A program made the position numbers and the translations under genes. The notes beneath the pieces are model-generated. The model was not told where the DNA came from. It searched no databases and saw nothing but the letters and a program-made list of their open reading frames with translations. A stretch of 6,252 nucleotides of DNA from Fidelibacterota bacterium (GTDB lineage Bacteria; Fidelibacterota; BS150m-G59): NCBI GenBank assembly GCA_016784265.1, contig JADHUZ010000085.1:1-6252 (forward strand). The letters run 5' to 3'. Below are positions 1-6,252 of this stretch, in pieces; positions within the stretch are counted from its first letter, which is position 1, and the number at the start of each line of letters is the position of its first letter.

Positions 1-1055
1 CGCTAACGGTTGTTTTTACGGATGTTTCCACCGTAGAGAACACGACAATCACAAGTTGGCTTTGGGATTTTGGTGATGCAATGACAAGCACAGAACCAAA
101 CCCAACGCATATTTACACGATCGCAGGTGTTTACACAGTGAGTTTAACTGTCAGTGATGGAACGATTGAAAGCACGGAAACGAAAGTAGATTATATCGTT
201 GCTGTGAATAATCCACCCATTGCAGCTGATATTCAGAAAATTACCGATGAAGATATTTTTGTGGTGATTATACTTTCTGGCTCAGATGCGGACGGTGATG
301 CACTGACTTTTGAAGTGGTAGATTCACCGACAAGTGGAGTTCTTACCGGTGATGCATCGGATTTGGTTTATACACCGGTAGAAAATTATTTTGGTGATGA
401 TTCATTCACATACAAAGTTAATGACGGTACTGATGATTCTAACATTGCAACAGTTTCAATTACGGTAAACGCTGTGAACGACTCACCGATTATTGAAATG
501 ATAAGCGATACATCGTTTGTTGCTGGTTTGGAATTAAAAATTGGACTCATTGCAAATGATATTGACGAAGATCCATTAACATTTTCAGCGGAAACTGATA
601 ACGAGGATATATTTGCAACCATTAGTGTCGATACACTTGTTTTATCTGCCAATGTTGATTTTGCTGGAGAATCAAACATTACTGTATTTGTTAGCGATTC
701 TGAATTATCAGATAGCACTGTTTTTAAAGTAACAGTAACCCAACCGACAAGTTTGGATGAAATTACGCAGATACCGACAGAGTTTGGCTTGTCACAAAAC
801 TACCCGAATCCATTTAATCCGACAACGGCAATCAATTATCAGTTACCGATAATGAGCAATGTGCAATTAGCAATTTACAATGTTCAGGGGCGGTTAATAG
901 AAACTTTGGTGAATGAGTTACAGGATGCTGGATTTTATTCGGTAGAGTGGATCGCTGGTGATGTTTCGAGCGGAGTTTATTTTTATCGGATTTCGGTAGA
1001 GACGAATGGTCATTTCTCTTTTCAAGAAACAAAGAAGATGGTGTTATTAAGATAA
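1..1055 (+). CDS. Secreted/surface PKD and cadherin-like repeat protein with C-terminal type IX secretion sorting domain (5'-truncated)
   Basis: This is the 3' end of a larger gene; the frame is open from base 3, giving 350 residues, and the TAA stop is at 1053-1055. The ATG at 81 is not a real start because it lies inside a PKD domain (the 'SWLWDFGDA' motif just before it, then 'HIYTIAGVYTVSLTVSDG'). Fragment residues about 1-68 are the PKD domain. Residues about 69-158 and 159-246 are two cadherin-like/Ig-like beta sandwiches; the first carries the acidic 'SDADGDALTF' stretch and 'FGDDSFTYKVNDG', likely calcium-binding. Residues about 261-350 are a Por/type IX sorting domain, beginning 'FGLSQNYPNPFNPTTAINY', continuing with 'SSGVYFYRI' and ending 'KKMVLLR'. 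In this family the C-terminal domain directs export across the outer membrane and is then cleaved or used for anchoring. Any catalytic domain would lie upstream of the window, so the function is unknown: adhesin, hydrolase and structural protein are all possible. It is separated from the downstream operon by a terminator and is probably unrelated to it. Confidence 0.9.
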   Translation, partial: LTVVFTDVSTVENTTITSWLWDFGDAMTSTEPNPTHIYTIAGVYTVSLTVSDGTIESTETKVDYIVAVNNPPIAADIQKITDEDIFVVIILSGSDADGDALTFEVVDSPTSGVLTGDASDLVYTPVENYFGDDSFTYKVNDGTDDSNIATVSITVNAVNDSPIIEMISDTSFVAGLELKIGLIANDIDEDPLTFSAETDNEDIFATISVDTLVLSANVDFAGESNITVFVSDSELSDSTVFKVTVTQPTSLDEITQIPTEFGLSQNYPNPFNPTTAINYQLPIMSNVQLAIYNVQGRLIETLVNELQDAGFYSVEWIAGDVSSGVYFYRISVETNGHFSFQETKKMVLLR

Positions 1056-1077
1056 ATACACTCCTCCTTGAATAAAA

Positions 1078-1111
1078 AAAGCGGGCAAGAGTTGATACTT
1101 TTGCTCGCTTT
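1078..1111 (+). terminator. Rho-independent terminator after the surface-protein gene
   Basis: The arm AAAGCGGGCAAGAG (1078-1091) pairs with CTTTTGCTCGCTTT (1098-1111) around a six-base loop TTGATA. That is 14 pairs with two G-U wobbles and no bulge. The run continues as TTTCTTT on the 3' side. An A-tract (1074-1080) precedes it, so it could also stop transcription arriving on the opposite strand. It lies 22 bases after the stop codon at 1055 and isolates the tetR-fad operon from read-through. Confidence 0.88.
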
Positions 1112-1194
1112 CTTTATGTTTTGAACCTCACAAAAATATTTTTTGAAAAAATATAATATTTTATTTTGGTGAATATGTTTTTGTTCTTAAATTA
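1112..1194 (+). promoter_or_regulatory. Probable promoter region of the tetR-fad operon
   Basis: This very AT-rich stretch lies between the terminator and the operator and must hold the operon promoter, but no single -35/-10 pair is convincing. A perfect TATAAT sits at 1152-1157 without a recognisable -35 at normal distance. A weaker pair is TTGGTG (1166-1171) and TAAATT (1188-1193), 16 bases apart. The weaker pair would start transcription at about 1200, inside the palindrome at 1195-1214, which would explain repression directly. An in-frame TAA at 1188-1190 rules out an upstream start for tetR except at a non-standard codon. Confidence 0.45.
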
Positions 1195-1214
1195 TACCGA
1201 CTGGTCGGTCGGTA
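1195..1214 (+). promoter_or_regulatory. Palindromic operator, likely bound by the adjacent TetR regulator
   Basis: TACCGAC (1195-1201) and GTCGGTA (1208-1214) form a perfect 7-bp inverted repeat around the six bases TGGTCG. Nested in it is a tighter palindrome, ACCGAC-TG-GTCGGT (1196-1209), which looks like the compact ACCGAC..GTCGGT sites used by several TetR-family regulators. From memory, it is close to the site described for the Thermus fatty-acid regulator PfmR. It is a GC-rich island in AT-rich DNA and ends three bases before the tetR start codon. The position implies autoregulation of the whole downstream operon. Binding by this TetR is inferred, not shown. Confidence 0.78.
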
Positions 1215-1217
1215 ATT

Positions 1218-1823
1218 ATGGCAAAGAACAAGACAAAAGAAGAGCGAAAAATCGAAATAATGGATGCGACATTGGAAGTATTCGTTAAAAAAGGCTATGC
1301 AGAAAGCAGAATAGACGATATTGTCCAACTTTCTGGGCTCAGCAAGGGTGCGATTTATCATCATTATTCCAGCAAAGATGAGTTGTTTTTATCGCTCATT
1401 GACCATTGGGAGATGAATTTTTTTCCAGATTTTCATGGTCGCTTGGAAAATGGTGTGTCGGCATCGGATTTGTTGCGTGGATTTGCCGAAGAAATCATCA
1501 AAGAATTTACAAAACGCCGATACATTTTTCTGGCAGAGTTGGAATTTTGGTCACTTGCCAACAAAAATGAAAAAGTCCGAGAACGAATCAAAATACTTTA
1601 CAAACACTTATTGGATTTGTTCAAAACGGTTATTTTGCGCGGGGTAGAGTCGGGTGAATTTCGGAAATTAAATCCAGATATTACGGCACTTTCGGTTTTA
1701 ACATCATTTCAGGGTGTCATTTGGTTCACAATTTTCGAGCATAAAAAATTATCGGCTGACGAATATCTGCGGGAAGTCATCGAAATGATGATTCGAAGTT
1801 TTACTTGTAAACAGGAAAAATAA
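1218..1823 (+). CDS. TetR/AcrR-family transcriptional regulator, probable repressor of the beta-oxidation operon
   Basis: The 201-residue length is normal for the family. Residues about 9-55 form the N-terminal DNA-binding domain: helix 1 'IEIMDATLEVFVKKGY', then the helix-turn-helix 'RIDDIVQLSGLSKGAIYHHY', with the recognition helix around residues 42-50, followed by the conserved 'SSKDELFLSLI'. Residues about 60-200 are the all-helical ligand-binding and dimerisation domain, including 'ELEFWSLANKNEKVRERI' (108-124) and 'GVESGEF' (142-148), which resemble other AcrR-like C-terminal domains. There is no Shine-Dalgarno site: the bases before ATG are the operator and ATT. The start is nevertheless well fixed, because an in-frame stop lies at 1188-1190 and the next ATG (1260) would cut into helix 1. 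It is first in an operon with fadE, 11 bases downstream, so by analogy with fatty-acid TetR regulators such as FadR the ligand is probably a long-chain acyl-CoA. The ligand is an inference. Confidence 0.9.
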   Translation: MAKNKTKEERKIEIMDATLEVFVKKGYAESRIDDIVQLSGLSKGAIYHHYSSKDELFLSLIDHWEMNFFPDFHGRLENGVSASDLLRGFAEEIIKEFTKRRYIFLAELEFWSLANKNEKVRERIKILYKHLLDLFKTVILRGVESGEFRKLNPDITALSVLTSFQGVIWFTIFEHKKLSADEYLREVIEMMIRSFTCKQEK

Positions 1824-1834
1824 AGGATAATATT

Positions 1835-3595
1835 ATGGGAAATGGAGGACGATTTTTAATTGAACACGGCACGGCAGAATCGGTATTTTCGCGTGAGAAG
1901 TTTGACGAAATTCATCGCGAGATGCAGACCGCTGTGGCAGATTTTGGCCAAAATTCAATTGCACCAGCAAATGATGATATCGAAAAACTCGATTATGATT
2001 TGCTGAAAAGTTTGATGGCGCAAGCGGGAGAACTTGGACTTTGTGCGATTGATATTCCAGAAAAATACGATGGAATGGAATTGGACAAAATCACATCCGT
2101 CATCGTGGGCGAGGAGTTAACGCATTCGGGGCATTCGGCATCGTTTATGACAACTTTTATGGCGCATTCTGGAATTGGAACTTTGCCAATCGTATATTTT
2201 GGCACCGAAGAGCAGAAACAAAAATATCTGCCAGGGCTTGGCAGTGGAACCAAAATTAGTGCATATTGTTTGACAGAATCTGGTTCGGGGAGCGATGCAC
2301 TTGCGGCAAAAACGACAGCAATGCTCACAGAAGATGGCAAACATTACATCGTCAATGGCACGAAAACTTTTATCAGCAATGGCGCAATCGCGGAGGTTTT
2401 TATTATTTATGCGCAAGTTGATGGCGATAAATTTTCCACGCTAATTTTGGAAAAAGGTATGGATGGTTTGGAAGTCGGTGCTGAGGAGAAAAAACTCGGT
2501 TTAAAAGGTTCTTCGACGACTGAAATCATTATGAACGATGTGAAAGTGCCAGTCGAAAATCTGCTTGGGAAAGTTGGAAAAGGGCATATCGTTGCTTTCA
2601 ATATCTTGAATGTTGGACGATTCAAACTTGGCTCAGCGGATTTGGGCGGATGTAAATTTGCGATTGACGCAACCGCAAAATATGTGTTGGAGCGTCGTCA
2701 ATTTGGACAAAAGATTGGAAATTTTGGCGCGATAAAAAAGAAAATCGCCGATATGGCAGTCCGAACTTTTGCACTCGATTCAATGCTTTATCGCACGGTT
2801 GGGTTGATGGAAGCAGGCATTTCTGGGCTGGATGATTCGGATGAAAATTATCATCGAAATATCGCCAGTGCAATTGAAGAATTTGCAATTGAAGCCTCGA
2901 TTGCGAAAGTTTACGGTTCGGAGGCGATGTTCGTGATTTCCGATCAAGCCTTGCAAAGTTACGGTGGATATGGATTTACGGAAGAATATCCGATGGCGCG
3001 GGCAACGCGAGATACGCGAGTGGATCGAATTTTTGAGGGCACGAATGAAATCAATCGGCAAATTATCGCAGGATTTACGCTGAAAAAAGCGCTGACAGAA
3101 GAAATTCCAATTCGCGATACAATCAACAAAATGAAGATGAAACGCAAATTACCGACATTTGAAGGCGAATTGGCGCAAGAAAAAACTGTCAACGAATTTG
3201 TGCGAATGTTGATGCTCGATTTATTGAATGAGTCCATTATTCGATTTGGTCAGGATTTGAAAAATCAGCAGCAATTGGCAGAAAATTTGGCGGATATGAT
3301 TATCGAAACTTATGCGTTGGATAGCACGATTGCACGAATTGAAAATGCACTTGCAGGCGGTGGAAATGCCGAAAATCTATTGGCGATTGCGAAATTGCAA
3401 ATGATTGAATCGTTGGATCATGCGATGGATTTGTATCGCAAATCGATTCCGACGGTTGTACAAGATGCGTATCTTTCCAAACATGTGAAATTTTTGGAAG
3501 ATTTGTATCATCAAGTGCGTCCGTGGATTGATGTGTTTGAATTGAAAGAGCACATTGCGGATGAAATTTATAAACAAGAAAAATACATTTTCTAA
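1835..3595 (+). CDS. fadE: Acyl-CoA dehydrogenase, long/very-long-chain type (FadE-like)
   Basis: The enzyme oxidises acyl-CoA to trans-2-enoyl-CoA with FAD and hands electrons to ETF; this is the first step of each beta-oxidation round. The helical N-terminal domain covers residues about 18-135 and the middle beta domain about 140-240. The middle domain contains acyl-CoA dehydrogenase signature 1, 'CLTESGSGSDA' (145-155), and 'NGTKTFISNG'. The second helical domain (about 250-405) contains 'RRQFGQKIGNFGAI' and signature 2, starting at Q374 with 'QSYGGYGFTEEYP'. It ends in 'RIFEGTNEINR', where E401 aligns with the catalytic base of medium-chain acyl-CoA dehydrogenase. An extra C-terminal helical region (about 415-586) makes the protein 586 residues instead of the roughly 380 of short-chain enzymes. 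That is the layout of VLCAD/ACAD9 and Bacillus FadE, and it suggests long-chain substrates and possible membrane association. The ribosome site AAAGGA (1822-1827) overlaps the tetR stop codon, so translation of the two genes may be coupled. Substrate chain length is inferred. Confidence 0.93.
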   Translation: MGNGGRFLIEHGTAESVFSREKFDEIHREMQTAVADFGQNSIAPANDDIEKLDYDLLKSLMAQAGELGLCAIDIPEKYDGMELDKITSVIVGEELTHSGHSASFMTTFMAHSGIGTLPIVYFGTEEQKQKYLPGLGSGTKISAYCLTESGSGSDALAAKTTAMLTEDGKHYIVNGTKTFISNGAIAEVFIIYAQVDGDKFSTLILEKGMDGLEVGAEEKKLGLKGSSTTEIIMNDVKVPVENLLGKVGKGHIVAFNILNVGRFKLGSADLGGCKFAIDATAKYVLERRQFGQKIGNFGAIKKKIADMAVRTFALDSMLYRTVGLMEAGISGLDDSDENYHRNIASAIEEFAIEASIAKVYGSEAMFVISDQALQSYGGYGFTEEYPMARATRDTRVDRIFEGTNEINRQIIAGFTLKKALTEEIPIRDTINKMKMKRKLPTFEGELAQEKTVNEFVRMLMLDLLNESIIRFGQDLKNQQQLAENLADMIIETYALDSTIARIENALAGGGNAENLLAIAKLQMIESLDHAMDLYRKSIPTVVQDAYLSKHVKFLEDLYHQVRPWIDVFELKEHIADEIYKQEKYIF

Positions 3596-3608
3596 AATTC
3601 AATTTTCT

Positions 3609-3614
3609 AGGAGG
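3609..3614 (+). promoter_or_regulatory. Strong Shine-Dalgarno site of the thiolase gene
   Basis: A perfect AGGAGG lies seven bases before the ATG at 3622, in the 26-base gap after the fadE stop. It fixes the thiolase start and shows that this organism uses canonical Shine-Dalgarno initiation, in contrast to tetR. Confidence 0.85.
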
Positions 3615-3621
3615 AAAAAAA

Positions 3622-4749
3622 ATGAATAAATCAGTCATATTAGACGGCGTTCGTAGCCCGATGGGCATCAAAAACGGACAAATTATAGGAACTCGTTCTG
3701 ACGATATTACTGCACTCGCAGTGAAAGGATTGACAGAGCGATTAGGCGATGGATTTAAAGCATCGGTTGAGGATTTGGCGCTTGGTTGTGCCTTTCCAGA
3801 AGCGACGCAAGGAATGTTGATGGCGCGTTCGGTTGTGTTGCTTGCCGATTTGCCTGTCGAAACTGGCGGAAAAGTGGTGAATCGCTTTTGCGGTTCTTCG
3901 ATGGATGCGGCACATCAAATTTCATGTGCAGTCGAAACTGGCGATATTAAATCAGGAATTGCGGCGGGCGTCGAAGATATGTTCGGCGTGCCGATGGGCG
4001 GTTACAATCCGAGTTTTCACCCAGAACTTATGAAAAAAGATTTTTATATGGGAATGGGCGAAACGGCAGAATTGTTGGCGCAGGAATTGGATATTTCTCG
4101 CGAAGATCAAGAAGAGTTTGCGCTCAATTCGCATAAAAAAGCATTGGCGGCACAGGCGGCTGGAAAATTCGACAATGAAATCATTCCACTCGAAAAAAAC
4201 GGCATAATCATCGCGAAAGACGAAGGTCCGCGTGAGCCAAATGTGGAGAAAATCAAAACGCTAAAACCAGCATTTTTAGCAGATGGAACCATCACAGCGG
4301 CGACTTCTTCGCCTGTTTCGATTGGTTCTGCGGCTCTAGCGATTGTTAGTGAAGATTTCGCAAAAGAACTCGGAATCAAACCGCGTGCGAGAATTATTTC
4401 GCGAGCAGTTGCTGGTGTCGAATGGACGAAAATGGGCAAAGGTCCATTGCCAGCGACAGAAAAAGCGTTGAAATTTGCAGGAATAACACTTGCCGATATG
4501 GATGCAATTGAACTCAACGAAGCGTTTGCGGCACAGAGTTTGTATGTGATTCGTAAAGGGAATTGGCCGATTGATAAAATCAATTTCAATGGTGGTGCGA
4601 TTGCGTTAGGACATCCGCTCGGACAGTCGGGTGCGCGACTTTTGGTTACGCTGATGAATGTACTCGACCAAATTGATGGTGAATTTGGGTTGGCGACGAT
4701 GTGCATTGGAACTGGGCAAGGAATTGCAACGGTTATTCAGCGGATTTAG
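3622..4749 (+). CDS. fadA: Acetyl-CoA C-acyltransferase (3-ketoacyl-CoA thiolase, FadA-like)
   Basis: The enzyme cleaves 3-ketoacyl-CoA with free CoA to acetyl-CoA and an acyl-CoA two carbons shorter, the last step of beta-oxidation. The catalytic set of the thiolase family is complete. The nucleophile C90 is in 'NRFCGSSMDA', the 'NEAFAAQ' motif starts at N299, H331 is in 'GGAIALGHPLGQSGAR' and the second cysteine C361 is in 'MCIGTGQG'. The N-terminal thiolase domain spans about 1-240 and the C-terminal domain about 250-375. At 375 residues it is slightly shorter than E. coli FadA (387), which it resembles in 'FHPELM', 'MGMGETAELLA', 'ISREDQEEFA' and the ending 'FGLATMCIGTGQGIATV'. That resemblance favours a degradative thiolase over an acetoacetyl-CoA synthase. 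One oddity is I234 in 'TSSPVSIGSAA', where FadA-type proteins usually have aspartate (SDGAAA). The gene sits between fadE and the fadN-type gene, and all three are co-directional. Confidence 0.93.
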   Translation: MNKSVILDGVRSPMGIKNGQIIGTRSDDITALAVKGLTERLGDGFKASVEDLALGCAFPEATQGMLMARSVVLLADLPVETGGKVVNRFCGSSMDAAHQISCAVETGDIKSGIAAGVEDMFGVPMGGYNPSFHPELMKKDFYMGMGETAELLAQELDISREDQEEFALNSHKKALAAQAAGKFDNEIIPLEKNGIIIAKDEGPREPNVEKIKTLKPAFLADGTITAATSSPVSIGSAALAIVSEDFAKELGIKPRARIISRAVAGVEWTKMGKGPLPATEKALKFAGITLADMDAIELNEAFAAQSLYVIRKGNWPIDKINFNGGAIALGHPLGQSGARLLVTLMNVLDQIDGEFGLATMCIGTGQGIATVIQRI

Positions 4750-4760
4750 TAGCAAATATT

Positions 4761-4794
4761 CAAAGTTGAAGTAAATTTTAATACTTTGTTTTTT
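4761..4794 (+). other. Weak AT-rich hairpin plus T-run in the fadA-fadN gap
   Basis: CAAAGT (4761-4766) can pair with ACTTTG (4783-4788), and an alternative pairing joins TGAAGTA (4767-4773) to TACTTTG (4782-4788). A run of six T (4789-4794) follows. The 68-base gap is the longest inside the operon. The shape recalls a leaky terminator or an mRNA processing/stability element, but the stems are short and AT-rich and may be chance in this base composition. Confidence 0.25.
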
Positions 4795-4804
4795 GCGAAG
4801 AAAA

Positions 4805-4810
4805 AAGGAG
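4805..4810 (+). promoter_or_regulatory. Shine-Dalgarno site of the fadN-type gene
   Basis: AAGGAG lies seven bases before the ATG at 4818. It supports this start, which places the first glycine of the NAD-binding motif at residue 13, the normal distance from the N-terminus in this family. Confidence 0.8.
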
Positions 4811-4817
4811 TAAAATT

Positions 4818-6252
4818 ATGGTAGAAAAAACATTTAAAAAGGTAGCAGTACTTGGTGCTGGTGTGATGGGTGCACAAATTGCTGGACATTTGGCAAATGC
4901 GGGAATTCCATCGCTTTGTTTCGATTTGAATGAAGAACTTGCAAATAATGGCGTGGATGGGCTTCTGAAATTGAAACCCAAACCGCTCTACAAAAAATCG
5001 AATATCAAACTCATTGAGCGATGCACTTACGATAACGACATTGCACGAATTTCTGAGTGCGATTGGGTGATTGAGGTTATTGCAGAACGGCTCGATTGGA
5101 AACACGATTTGTTCAAAAAAGTAGTTCCACATCTTGCGAAAGATGCGATTTTGACATCCAATACATCAGGATTGGCGTTGGAATTGATGAGTGAAGTGAT
5201 GCCAGAAGATGTGAAAAAGCGATTTTTCAACACGCATTTTTTCAATCCACCTCGCTACATGAAATTGGTCGAAATCATTTCTTCGGAAAAAACTGATCCG
5301 AAATTGGTAGAAAAGATGGTTGATTTTCTGGAAAATGTGCTCGGAAAAGGCGTTGTTTATGCGAAAGATACAACGAATTTCATAGCGAATCGAATAGGCG
5401 TTTACGGGATGATGCAAACAATCGCATCGGCACAGAAATTTGGGCTTTCCATCGAAATGGTGGACAAATTGACGGGTTCGCTCATCGGACGCGCAAAGTC
5501 GGCGACTTTCCGAACGGCGGATGTCGTTGGGCTCGATACGCTTGTGCATGTGGCGAATAATTCCTATGAGAATTGCCCAAATGATGAAGAACGCGAGATG
5601 TTCAAAATTCCTAAGGCGTTACAGGGCTTGATTGACCGCGGGTCGCTCGGCTCAAAAACGAAAGAGGGCTTTTACAAAAAAGTTGGCAAAGATATTCTTT
5701 CACTCGATTTTGAAACGCTCGAATACACGCCGCAAGTTAAGAAAAAACTGGTCGGAATCAAAATCGCCAAAGGGCATTCGGATTTGAAAGAACGATTGCG
5801 TGCAATCGTAGCGGCGGAAGATGTTGCTGGTGAATTTGTTTGGGATATTTTTTCTGCGGCACTTTTGTACTCGGCAAATCGAATGGCAGAAATTGCAGAA
5901 GATGTTGCCAATGTGGATCATGCAATGCGTTGGGGATTTGGTTGGGAACTCGGCCCTTTTGAAATTTGGGATGCACTCGGGTTTGATTATGTTTGCGATC
6001 GAATCGAAGCGAGCGGACGCAAATTGCCACAGTGGATTAAGCAAATGCAAGCCGATGGAAAGCGCGGATTTTACGAGAAAACAGCGGGAATTCCTTCGGC
6101 GTATTATGCGACCGATGGTTTCCGAAAAATCGAAGAAAAACCTGGCGAAATCAATTTGGCAAAATTCAAAGCCGAAGGCCACGAAATTTACAGAAATTGG
6201 TGCACTTCGTTGATAGATATTGGCGATGGCGTGCTTGTTTTGGAATTTCACA
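4818..6252 (+). CDS. fadN: FadN-type 3-hydroxyacyl-CoA dehydrogenase, probably fused to enoyl-CoA hydratase (3'-truncated)
   Basis: The reading frame is open to the window end (478 codons), so the gene is cut. It oxidises L-3-hydroxyacyl-CoA to 3-ketoacyl-CoA with NAD+. Residues about 6-185 are the Rossmann NAD-binding domain, with GxGxxG at G13/G15/G18 and D36 at the end of strand 2, the usual NAD-selecting acid. The catalytic pair is H140 ('NTHFFNPP') and E152 ('KLVEII'), with the same 12-residue spacing as in human HAD. The first C-terminal 3HCDH domain follows (about 186-290, starting 'NFIANRIG', ending 'KEGFYKK'). A second, diverged one covers about 335-425 ('WGFGWELGPFEIWD', 372-385, ending 'KRGFYEK'). 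The last residues, 'DIGDGVLVLEFH', resemble the first strand of a crotonase fold. Bacillus subtilis FadN (about 790 residues) has this layout with a C-terminal enoyl-CoA hydratase domain, so roughly 300 more residues are expected beyond the edge. It would act on the FadE product and feed the thiolase. The crotonase part is an inference. Confidence 0.9.
   Translation, partial: MVEKTFKKVAVLGAGVMGAQIAGHLANAGIPSLCFDLNEELANNGVDGLLKLKPKPLYKKSNIKLIERCTYDNDIARISECDWVIEVIAERLDWKHDLFKKVVPHLAKDAILTSNTSGLALELMSEVMPEDVKKRFFNTHFFNPPRYMKLVEIISSEKTDPKLVEKMVDFLENVLGKGVVYAKDTTNFIANRIGVYGMMQTIASAQKFGLSIEMVDKLTGSLIGRAKSATFRTADVVGLDTLVHVANNSYENCPNDEEREMFKIPKALQGLIDRGSLGSKTKEGFYKKVGKDILSLDFETLEYTPQVKKKLVGIKIAKGHSDLKERLRAIVAAEDVAGEFVWDIFSAALLYSANRMAEIAEDVANVDHAMRWGFGWELGPFEIWDALGFDYVCDRIEASGRKLPQWIKQMQADGKRGFYEKTAGIPSAYYATDGFRKIEEKPGEINLAKFKAEGHEIYRNWCTSLIDIGDGVLVLEFH

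Noticed and set aside
81..83. ATG as the start of the surface protein
   Set aside because: The frame is open upstream and encodes the first half of a PKD domain (residues just before include 'WLWDFGDA'), so the ATG is internal.
386..718. Open frame of 110 codons on the - strand
   Set aside because: It is antisense to the cadherin-like repeats, which translate well in the + frame; the antisense product has no domain or start signal.
4107..4706. Long open frame of 199 codons on the - strand
   Set aside because: It lies wholly inside fadA, antisense to it. The fadA frame contains all the thiolase catalytic motifs, and the antisense product shows no recognisable domain and no ribosome site. It is a codon-bias shadow.
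4766..4784. Possible internal promoter (TTGAAG, TAATAC) before the fadN-type gene
   Set aside because: The two hexamers are only 7 bases apart, far from the 16-18 needed, and no better pair is visible.
5634..5645. GACC-GCG-GGTC palindrome resembling a second operator
   Set aside because: It lies inside the FadN-type coding sequence ('IDRGSLG'), has a different centre and half-site from ACCGAC, and is explained by coding.
5700..6251. Open frame of 183 codons on the - strand at the window end, and a 130-codon + strand frame at 5821-6213
   Set aside because: Both overlap the FadN-type frame, which continues unbroken from 4818 with clear 3HCDH motifs. Their products are low in recognisable motifs and unusually rich in phenylalanine, arginine and cysteine or histidine, as expected of shadows.

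Overview
The window looks like chromosomal DNA from an AT-rich bacterium of the Fibrobacterota-Chlorobiota-Bacteroidota (FCB) neighbourhood, for example a Calditrichota-, Ignavibacteria-, Marinimicrobia- or KSB1-like lineage. The main clue is the first protein, which ends in a type IX secretion (Por) sorting domain with the 'NYPNPFNPTT' motif typical of those groups. The enzyme genes carry good Shine-Dalgarno sites, which argues against a typical Bacteroidetes genome, where such sites are usually weak or absent. This placement is an inference from motifs; no phylogenetic marker is present.

Layout, all genes on the + strand. Positions 1-1055 hold the 3' end of a large secreted or cell-surface protein: a PKD domain, two cadherin-like beta-sandwich repeats and the C-terminal sorting domain. 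A strong stem-loop terminator at 1078-1111 separates it from what follows. Positions 1112-1217 are an AT-rich promoter region ending in a GC-rich palindromic operator that almost touches the next start codon. From 1218 to the end of the window runs one apparent operon: a TetR-family regulator (1218-1823), a long-chain/very-long-chain-type acyl-CoA dehydrogenase (1835-3595), an acetyl-CoA acyltransferase (thiolase, 3622-4749) and a large FadN-type 3-hydroxyacyl-CoA dehydrogenase (4818 onward). The last gene is cut by the window edge just where its enoyl-CoA hydratase domain would be expected to begin.

Together the operon encodes the fatty-acid beta-oxidation spiral. FadE makes the trans-2-enoyl-CoA and passes electrons to ETF, which is not in the window. 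FadN should hydrate and then oxidise the product, and FadA cleaves the 3-ketoacyl-CoA to acetyl-CoA and a shortened acyl-CoA. The TetR protein most likely represses its own operon through the operator at 1195-1214 and is probably relieved by an acyl-CoA ligand. The gene set matches the Bacillus subtilis fadN-fadA-fadE operon in a different order, with its regulator in cis.

I see no mobile element, CRISPR array, RNA gene or clearly novel system. The most interesting points are the overlapping double palindrome of the operator, the absence of a ribosome binding site in front of tetR, and an unusual substitution in the thiolase.
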